In this document: in pieces, positions 58,619 to 64,000 of the stretch
How positions within the stretch are numbered: position 1 is the first letter of the stretch
How the letters are laid out: the number at the start of each line of letters is the position of its first letter
DNA from: Pseudomonas oryzicola
GTDB lineage: Bacteria > Pseudomonadota > Gammaproteobacteria > Pseudomonadales > Pseudomonadaceae
Reading direction: 5' to 3'
DNA: 64,000 bases
Assembly (NCBI RefSeq): GCF_014269185.2
Contig: NZ_JABWRZ020000001.1
Location: 2,691,001-2,755,000 of the forward strand
Notes under the pieces: generated by a model
The model's database searches: none
Told to the model about the DNA's origin: nothing
Seen by the model: only the letters and a program-made list of their open reading frames with translations
Made by a program: the position numbers and the translations under genes

Positions 58619-60010
58619 TTAGACGATACCGGTGGCGTAGAACGTGGTGATGACCACGAACACCGCCAGGGTCTTGATCAGGGTAATACCGAAAATATCC
58701 TTGTAAGCCTCGCGGTGGGTCAGCCCGGTGACCGCCAGCAAGGTGATGACTGCGCCATTGTGCGGCAGGGTGTCCATGCCGCCGCTGGCCATGGCCGCTA
58801 CCCGGTGCAGCACTTCCAGCGGAATGTTGGCGGCATTGGCCGCGGCGATGAAGCTGTCGCCCATGGCCGCCAGGGCGATGCTCATGCCGCCCGAGGCAGA
58901 CCCGGTGATCCCGGCCAGCAAGGTCACGGTGATGGCCTCGTTGACCAGCGGGTTGGGGATGCCGCGCAGGGCGTCGGCCAGCACCAGGAAGCCCGGCAGC
59001 GAGGCGATCACCGCGCCAAAACCATATTCCGAGGCGGTGTTCATGGCCGCCAGCAAGGCCCCGGCCACGGCACTTTTGCTGCCTTCGGCCAGGCGGGTGC
59101 GAATGGCGCCGAAGGCACACACCAGCACCATCAGGATGCCCACCAGCAAGGCCGCCTGCACCGCCCAGATGGCCGTCAGCTTGGCCACGTCGCTTTGCAC
59201 CGGCGCGCTCATGCCAGGCAGTTGCAGGCTGTGGCTGGAGCCGTACCACTGCGGGATCCAGTGGGTGAACAGCAGGTTCATCACCCCTACCAGCAGCAGC
59301 GGCGAAAGGGCCAGCCAAGGGTTGGGCAAGGCCAGGTCGGCGGCGGTTTCCGGTTCGTTGCGCAGGTCGCTGCCGTAGCCTTCACCGGCACGTTGCGCCT
59401 TGTTGCGCTGGCGCTGCAGGTAGGCCATGCCCGCACAGAACACGAACAGCGTGCCGATCAGGCCCAGCCAGGGCGCGGCCCAGGCGGTGGTGTTGAAGAA
59501 GGTGCTGGGGATGATGTTCTGGATCTGCGGGGTGCCGGGCAGGGCGTCCATGGTGAACGAGAACGCGCCGAGGGCGATGGTGGCCGGAATCAGCCGCTTG
59601 GGGATGTTGCTCTGGCGGAACATCTCGGCGGCGAATGGGTACACCGCGAACACCACCACGAACAGCGAAACGCCGCCGTAGGTGAGCAGGGCGCAGACCA
59701 GCACGATCACCAGCATCGCCTGGCGGGTGCCGAGCACGCGGATGGCCGCGGCGACGATCGAGCGGGAGAAGCCCGACAGCTCGATCAGCTTGCCGAACAC
59801 CGCCCCCAGCAGGAACACCGGGAAGTAGAGTTTGATGAAACCGACCATTTTCTCCATGAACACCCCGGTAAAGGCGGGGGCCACGGCAGAAGGGTCGGTG
59901 AGCAGCACGGCACCGAGGGCGGCGATGGGGGCGAAGAGGATCACGCTGTAGCCACGGTAGGCAGCCAGCATCAGCAGGGCCAAGGCGGCGAGGGCGATGA
60001 GCACGGTCAT
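58619..60010 (-). CDS. GntP-family permease, probably for 3-hydroxybutyrate
   Basis: 463 codons with about 12 membrane segments. Family patterns include LIALAALALLMLAAYRGYSV, VLVCALLTYGGVSLFVVVFA and GSASGGMSIALAAMGDSFIA. Its neighbour is 3-hydroxybutyrate dehydrogenase, so this GntP-type proton symporter probably imports D-3-hydroxybutyrate rather than gluconate. A sigma-54 promoter (60060-60076) and an inverted activator site lie upstream, and AACAACAA at 60035-60042 may bind Crc-Hfq. Confidence 0.9.
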   Translation of the reverse strand: MTVLIALAALALLMLAAYRGYSVILFAPIAALGAVLLTDPSAVAPAFTGVFMEKMVGFIKLYFPVFLLGAVFGKLIELSGFSRSIVAAAIRVLGTRQAMLVIVLVCALLTYGGVSLFVVVFAVYPFAAEMFRQSNIPKRLIPATIALGAFSFTMDALPGTPQIQNIIPSTFFNTTAWAAPWLGLIGTLFVFCAGMAYLQRQRNKAQRAGEGYGSDLRNEPETAADLALPNPWLALSPLLLVGVMNLLFTHWIPQWYGSSHSLQLPGMSAPVQSDVAKLTAIWAVQAALLVGILMVLVCAFGAIRTRLAEGSKSAVAGALLAAMNTASEYGFGAVIASLPGFLVLADALRGIPNPLVNEAITVTLLAGITGSASGGMSIALAAMGDSFIAAANAANIPLEVLHRVAAMASGGMDTLPHNGAVITLLAVTGLTHREAYKDIFGITLIKTLAVFVVITTFYATGIV

Positions 60011-60034
60011 CGGGGTGGGTCTCCTGGGTGAGTC

Positions 60035-60042
60035 TTGTTGTT
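60035..60042 (-). promoter_or_regulatory. A-rich Crc-Hfq-type site before the GntP gene
   Basis: Minus-strand AACAACAA fits AAnAAnAA, 25 bases upstream of the permease start and downstream of the sigma-54 promoter, so it lies in the transcript leader. Confidence 0.45.
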
Positions 60043-60059
60043 ATCGGTATGCAGGAGAT

Positions 60060-60076
60060 AGCGGAAATCGTGCCAA
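60060..60076 (-). promoter_or_regulatory. sigma-54 promoter of the GntP-hbdH operon
   Basis: On the minus strand TTGGCACGATTTCCGCT has the -24 GG and -12 GC exactly 10 bases apart and a perfect TTGGCACG block. It lies 50 bases before the permease start. The next gene upstream encodes a sigma-54 activator. Confidence 0.85.
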
Positions 60077-60130
60077 ACAGTTAACTATATGATTTTCATG
60101 GATTATTTGTTTTGCACTGAAAGTGTTGTC

Positions 60131-60225
60131 TACATTTTGAGACTGTAGTGGGCTGCCGTGCAGCCCATCGCCGGCGGGTGAGGGCGCAGCCCTGGCGGAG
60201 TCTCAAAATTGAAACAGTAGTCTCC
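60131..60225. promoter_or_regulatory. inverted activator binding sites for the sigma-54 regulator
   Basis: TTTTGAGACT (60135-60144) and its exact complement AGTCTCAAAA (60199-60208) stand in opposite orientation 54 bases apart. A second partial copy of the motif, CAGTAGTCTCC, follows at 60215-60225, and GGGCTGC-CGT-GCAGCCC lies between. They sit 55-165 bases upstream of the sigma-54 promoter, the usual enhancer distance. Confidence 0.6.
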
Positions 60226-60227
60226 AA

Positions 60228-61610
60228 TCAGAGACCGAGCGCCACCATCTTCTTGTACAACGTCGACCGCCCCAGCCCCAACGCTGCTGCAGCCTCTGGC
60301 ACATTTCCTTCATGCTCGGCCAATGCCCCGGCAATCAGCTTGCGCTCGAACGCCGCACACGCCTCGCGATAGCTCTGGCGTACCGGCGCCTCCGCCAGCG
60401 GGCTCGACGGCCCCAAGGCCGTACGCAGGTCGGCAGCCCCGAGCCGTGGCTGATCCGCCAGCAAGGCGGCCCGCTCCAGCACATTGCGCAACTCGCGGAT
60501 ATTTCCCGGCCAGGCATGCCGCGCCAGCAGCTGTTGCGCTTCAGGCTCCAGCTCGTACTGGCTGCCCAGTTCGCTGAGGATGGCCTCGCACAGCGCCGGC
60601 AGGTCCTCCAGCCGTTGTCGCAGCGGTGGCACCTCGATCGGTAGCACGTTGAGCCGGTAATACAGGTCGGCACGGAACGCGCCGCGGGCGATGGCGGCCT
60701 GCAGGTCGATCGAGGTGGCGGCGATGATGCGCACGTCGCTGCGCAGCATCTGGTTGGAACCAACCGGTTCGTATTCCTTTTCCTGCAGCACACGCAACAG
60801 CTTGCTCTGCAGGGCCAGCGGCATGTCACCGATCTCGTCGAGAAACAGCGTGCCGCCTTCGGCCAGTTGCAGCTTGCCACTGCGGCCCTTGCGGTCGGCG
60901 CCGGTGAAGGCGCCGGGGGCGGTACCGAAGAATTCGGCTTCCAGCAGCGTTTCAGGGATCGCTGCGCTGTTGATGCTGACAAAGGCCTTGTGCGCCCGTG
61001 CCGACGCCGCGTGGATGGCGTGGGCCAGCAGCTCCTTGCCGGTGCCGGTTTCACCCAGCAGCAGCACCGGTGAATCACTGCTTGCGCCACGCCGGGCGCG
61101 GCGCTTGGCCTCCAGGCTGGCGGCGCTGCTACCGACGAACTGGGCGAAGCTGTATTTGGCCTGGCGGGCGCGTAGCTGCGAGCGGGTCGAGGCCAGCTCC
61201 TGCTGCATGCTGGCGTAGCGTTTGAGCAGGGGCGACAAGCTGCGCAGTTGATCGAACAGGGCAAAGCCGATAGCGCCGATCAGCGCGCCCTGGTCATCGT
61301 GGATGGGCAGGCGCATGACCACCAGTGGCTCGTTGGGGGTATCGAGCATGTCCAGCAGGATCGGCCGGCCGTTGTTCACCACATCGCGCATCAGGCTGCC
61401 CGGTATCACTGCCTCGCACGGCTGGCCGATGGCGCCGGCGGCATCGGCCAGGCCGAAACGCCGGGCATAGCGTTCGTTCATCCAGACAATGCGCGCCTGG
61501 CGGTCGACGATCACCGTGCCTTCGCTGGACTGCTCGATGATCTCGAACAGTGAGCGGATCGCCAGCTGCCGTACCTGGGGGTAGTCCTTGAGGCTGTCGT
61601 TGTCGTGCAT
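60228..61610 (-). CDS. sigma-54-dependent activator with PAS sensor
   Basis: 460 residues from the ATG at 61610. A PAS domain (residues about 20-135: FEIIEQSSEGTVIVDRQARI, VWMNERYARRFGLADAAGA) precedes the AAA+ domain with Walker A GETGTGKE, GAFTGA loop (APGAFTGADRKG), Walker B LFLDEIGDM and the arginine-finger region ADLYYRLNVLPIEVPPLRQR. The Fis-type helix-turn-helix ends the protein (NVPEAAAALGLGRSTLYKKM). It should activate the GntP-hbdH operon from the inverted sites at 60131-60225. It starts 20 bases after the yejE stop. Confidence 0.92.
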   Translation of the reverse strand: MHDNDSLKDYPQVRQLAIRSLFEIIEQSSEGTVIVDRQARIVWMNERYARRFGLADAAGAIGQPCEAVIPGSLMRDVVNNGRPILLDMLDTPNEPLVVMRLPIHDDQGALIGAIGFALFDQLRSLSPLLKRYASMQQELASTRSQLRARQAKYSFAQFVGSSAASLEAKRRARRGASSDSPVLLLGETGTGKELLAHAIHAASARAHKAFVSINSAAIPETLLEAEFFGTAPGAFTGADRKGRSGKLQLAEGGTLFLDEIGDMPLALQSKLLRVLQEKEYEPVGSNQMLRSDVRIIAATSIDLQAAIARGAFRADLYYRLNVLPIEVPPLRQRLEDLPALCEAILSELGSQYELEPEAQQLLARHAWPGNIRELRNVLERAALLADQPRLGAADLRTALGPSSPLAEAPVRQSYREACAAFERKLIAGALAEHEGNVPEAAAALGLGRSTLYKKMVALGL

Positions 61611-61629
61611 GGGTAAAAGTCCTGAACAC

Positions 61630-62646
61630 CTATCCTCTGGGGTCGAACGCCTCGCGCAAGGCATCGCCGATAAACACCAGCAGCGACAGGATCACCGCCA
61701 GTGCAAAGAACGCGGTAAAGCCCAGCCACGGCGCCTCCAGGTGCTGTTTGCCCTGGGTCACCAGCTCACCCAGCGAAGCGCTCCCGGCCGGCATGCCGAA
61801 ACCGAGGAAATCCAGTGCGGTCAGGGTCGTGATCGCGCCGGTCAACATGAACGGTACATAGGTGAGCGTGGCGTTCATCGCATTGGGCAGGATATGCCGC
61901 AGCATCACCTGGCTGTCCGGCAAACCCAGGGCCCTCGCCGCCTTCACATATTCCAGGTTGCGCCCGCGCAGGAACTCGGCGCGCACCACATCGACCAGGG
62001 TCAGCCAGGAAAACAGCGCCATGATCCCCAGCAACCACCAGAAGTCTGGCTCGACAAAGCCGCTGAGGATGATCAGCAGGTACAGCACCGGCAGCCCCGA
62101 CCATACCTCCAGCAGGCGCTGACCAAGCAAATCGACCCAGCCGCCGTGGTAGCCCTGCAGGGCGCCGGCCGCCACACCGACGAGTACGCTGACCAGGGTC
62201 AGGGCAAAGGCGAACAGCAACGATACCCGGGTGCCATACAACACGCGGGCCAGCACGTCGCGGCCCTGGTCGTCGGTGCCCAGCCAGTTGCTGGCGCTCG
62301 GCGGGCTGGGTGTGGGCACCTGCAAGTCATAGTTGGGCGTATCGGCACTGAACGGGATGGGCGCAAACAGCATCCAGCCGCCCTGGCCGGCGATCAGCTG
62401 GCGCACGTAGGCGCTACGGTAATCCGGCTGGAACGGCAGCTGGCCGCCGAACTGCTGCTCGGTGTAGCGCTTGAGCGCCGGCACGTACAGCTCGCCCTTG
62501 TAACCCAGCAGCAACGGCTTGTCGTTGGCCACCAGTTCAGCACCCAGGCTCAGCAGCAGAAGGCAGGCGAACAGCCACAGCGACACCCAGCCAAGGCGGT
62601 TGCGGCGAAAGCGTTGCAGACGACGGCGCGATACGGGCGAAAGCAT
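61630..62646 (-). CDS. yejE: peptide ABC transporter permease, YejE type
   Basis: 338 codons: RRNRLGWVSLWLFACLLLLS start, the large periplasmic loop between the first two spans (YRSAYVRQLIAGQGGWMLFA), NWLGTDDQGRDVLARVLYGT and the EAA loop (EYVKAARALGLPDSQVMLRH), ending ALREAFDPRG. These are YejE/OppC features. It forms the inner-membrane channel with YejB for oligopeptides or microcin C-like compounds. The ATPase YejF, usually next in the operon, is absent here. Confidence 0.92.
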   Translation of the reverse strand: MLSPVSRRRLQRFRRNRLGWVSLWLFACLLLLSLGAELVANDKPLLLGYKGELYVPALKRYTEQQFGGQLPFQPDYRSAYVRQLIAGQGGWMLFAPIPFSADTPNYDLQVPTPSPPSASNWLGTDDQGRDVLARVLYGTRVSLLFAFALTLVSVLVGVAAGALQGYHGGWVDLLGQRLLEVWSGLPVLYLLIILSGFVEPDFWWLLGIMALFSWLTLVDVVRAEFLRGRNLEYVKAARALGLPDSQVMLRHILPNAMNATLTYVPFMLTGAITTLTALDFLGFGMPAGSASLGELVTQGKQHLEAPWLGFTAFFALAVILSLLVFIGDALREAFDPRG

Positions 62647-63704
62647 CAGTGCGCCCTCGTGTCGAAGTCGATGCGCGGGTCGAGCAAGGTATACGACAGG
62701 TCACCGATCAGGCGGATCAACAGGCCCGCCAGGGTGAAGATGAACAGCGTGCCGAACACCACCGGGTAATCCCGCGATACCGCCGCCTCATAGCTCATGC
62801 GGCCCAGGCCATCGAGCGAGAAGATCACCTCGATCAGCAACGAGCCGGCGAAGAACACCGTGATCAACGCCTGCGGCAACCCGGCCACCACCAGCAGCAT
62901 GGCGTTGCGCAGCACGTGGCCATACAGCACCCGGCGCTCGCTCAGGCCTTTGGCGCGGGCGGTGACCACGTATTGCCGGGAAATCTCGTCGAGGAAGGCG
63001 TTCTTGGTCAGCAGGGTCAGGGTGACGAAGCCGCCGATGACCAGTGCGCCGACCGGCAGCACCAGGTGCCAGAAGTAGTCTGCCACCTGGCCCAGCAGGC
63101 TGAGTTCGTCGAAGTTGTCCGAGACCAGGCCGCGCACCGGGAACCAGTTGAACGAGGTACCGCCGGCGAACAGCACGATCAGCAGCAGGGCGAACAGGAA
63201 CGAGGGCAGGGCATAGCCGACCACGATCAGCGCGCTGCTCCAGGCATCGAAGCGGCTGCCATGGCGTACCGCCTTGCGGATGCCCAGCGGGATCGAGACC
63301 AGGTAGGTGATCAGTGTGGCCCACAAGCCCAGCGACAGGGTAACCGGCAGCTTGTCGAGGATCAGCTCGGTGACCTTGGCGCCGCGGAAGAAGCTGTTGC
63401 CAAAGTCCAGCCGGGCGTATTGGCCAAGCATCAGCCACAAGCGCTCGGGGGCGCTCTTGTCGAAGCCATACTGGCGCTTGATCTCTTCGATCAGTTTCGG
63501 GTCCAGACCGCGGCTGGCGCGGGATTCACCATGCACCAGCTCGGCCCGCGCAGCAGGCGCGCCGGTGCCAAGGCCTTGCAGGCGCGCCACCGCCTGTTCC
63601 ACAGGGCCGCCCGGCGCTGCCTGCACGATGGCGAAGTTGACCAGCAGGATCGCCAGCAGGGTCGGGATGATCAGCAACAGCCGGCGCAGGATGTAAGTGG
63701 TCAT
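62646..63704 (-). CDS. yejB: peptide ABC transporter permease, YejB type
   Basis: 352 residues from the ATG at 63704: [20 protein letters not shown] and [19 protein letters not shown] are the OppB/YejB start, a characteristic long loop follows ([40 protein letters not shown]), and the EAA loop is [20 protein letters not shown]. It pairs with YejE and overlaps its start by one base, and overlaps the upstream yejA-like stop as ATGA. Confidence 0.92.
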   Translation of the reverse strand: MTTYILRRLLLIIPTLLAILLVNFAIVQAAPGGPVEQAVARLQGLGTGAPAARAELVHGESRASRGLDPKLIEEIKRQYGFDKSAPERLWLMLGQYARLDFGNSFFRGAKVTELILDKLPVTLSLGLWATLITYLVSIPLGIRKAVRHGSRFDAWSSALIVVGYALPSFLFALLLIVLFAGGTSFNWFPVRGLVSDNFDELSLLGQVADYFWHLVLPVGALVIGGFVTLTLLTKNAFLDEISRQYVVTARAKGLSERRVLYGHVLRNAMLLVVAGLPQALITVFFAGSLLIEVIFSLDGLGRMSYEAAVSRDYPVVFGTLFIFTLAGLLIRLIGDLSYTLLDPRIDFDTRAH

Positions 63705-64000
63705 GGCGAAGCCTTCAGGCGCTCGGCCATCTGCGCGTCGCTCAGCGCGCTGGGGCTGACCTCCCACCAGGTGTCCAGGCCTTCGTCATAGGCAGCCTGG
63801 ACCTTGGGCCGGCCGAAGCGGTTCCACCACACGGTGGAGCTGCCCGGCGGGTAATAGTTGGGGATCCAGTAGTAATTCCACTGCAGCACCCGGTCCAGGG
63901 CGCGGGCATGCCGCAGCATGTCGGCCTGGCTGACGGCGCGCACCAGGCCGTCGACCAGCTTGTCCACGGCAGGGTCCTGCAACACCATCAGGTTGTTCGA
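63701..64000 (-). CDS. yejA: YejA-like extracellular solute-binding protein, C-terminal part
   Basis: The frame is open to the right edge; 99 residues are visible, from [20 protein letters not shown] to [15 protein letters not shown]. The segments [19 protein letters not shown] and [19 protein letters not shown] are the C-terminal lobe of YejA/DppA-type peptide-binding proteins (family 5). It lies just upstream of yejB with ATGA overlap and would deliver peptides to the YejB-YejE channel. Confidence 0.85.
   Translation of the reverse strand, partial: SNNLMVLQDPAVDKLVDGLVRAVSQADMLRHARALDRVLQWNYYWIPNYYPPGSSTVWWNRFGRPKVQAAYDEGLDTWWEVSPSALSDAQMAERLKASP

Noticed and set aside
58505..60031. Open plus-strand frame of 508 codons, Gly/His/Gln-rich
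   Set aside because: Antisense to the GntP permease; composition is typical of the reverse of a membrane protein gene.

Overview
The window reads as chromosome of a Pseudomonas, most likely the P. putida group. GC content is high, REP-type palindromes of the P. putida style occur between genes, and the recognisable genes (acetoacetyl-CoA synthetase, ecotin, 3-hydroxybutyrate dehydrogenase, GntP permease and sigma-54 activator next to Yej-type permeases; CigR-family protein; DUF1302/DUF1329 cluster) form an arrangement familiar from that group. This assignment rests on recognition, not on a database search. No tRNA, rRNA, CRISPR array, insertion sequence or integrase was found.

Region 1 (1-10.5 kb) is the right part of a cryptic prophage. 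From 4.8 kb down to 1 runs a minus-strand block of small early genes, most joined by 4-base ATGA/GTGA overlaps, including a Gp157-like protein and a Rad52-like annealing protein. Near 4.9 kb this block is fused to the 3' end of a plus-strand tail gene, which marks a large internal deletion. After it come a tail-assembly chaperone pair with a GGGAAAC -1 frameshift site, a frameshifted small gene, and cargo genes: an aegerolysin-like protein of lower GC, a GIY-YIG protein, a lipoprotein, an Arc/FtsK-gamma fusion and an LprI-type secreted protein.

Region 2 (10.5-13.7 kb) is a trans-3-hydroxy-L-proline unit: a FadR-type repressor diverging from a pyrroline-2-carboxylate reductase-like enzyme and a dehydratase of the proline racemase fold. 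A scrap of an HD-GYP gene follows. Region 3 (13.8-19.9 kb) is an operon of three SPFH/HflKC-like proteins and a His-rich P1B metal ATPase. Region 4 (19.9-28.7 kb) holds signalling and housekeeping genes: a GAF-GGDEF cyclase, a cysteine hydrolase preceded by a Thr-rich leader ORF and terminator, YedK, an HD-GYP-like response regulator diverging from a di-haem peroxidase/histidine kinase pair, a CigR-family protein and lipoproteins.

Region 5 (28.8-47.5 kb) is a large catabolic locus in two plus-strand operons. The first encodes a quinone oxidoreductase, TauD-type dioxygenase, BKACE enzyme, MFS transporter, DsbA-type oxidoreductase, Rieske ferredoxin and YeiH-type exporter. The second encodes an alpha/beta hydrolase, DUF1302, DUF1329, a YCF48-like protein, an RND exporter, an acyl-CoA dehydrogenase and an acyl-CoA ligase. 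An AraC/OruR-type regulator lies between them. Both operons carry the same roughly 60-base promoter element at identical internal spacing, so they probably form one regulon; the substrate is unknown.

Region 6 (47.7-57.2 kb) has DNA repair (Ogt), a nitrilase-family hydrolase, a phosphatase, two LysE exporters around an AraC regulator, an autotransporter and a parvulin. Region 7 (55.2-64 kb) is a ketone-body module: acetoacetyl-CoA synthetase, ecotin, 3-hydroxybutyrate dehydrogenase and GntP permease with a clear sigma-54 promoter and its activator, followed by YejE/YejB/YejA-like peptide importer genes running off the right edge.
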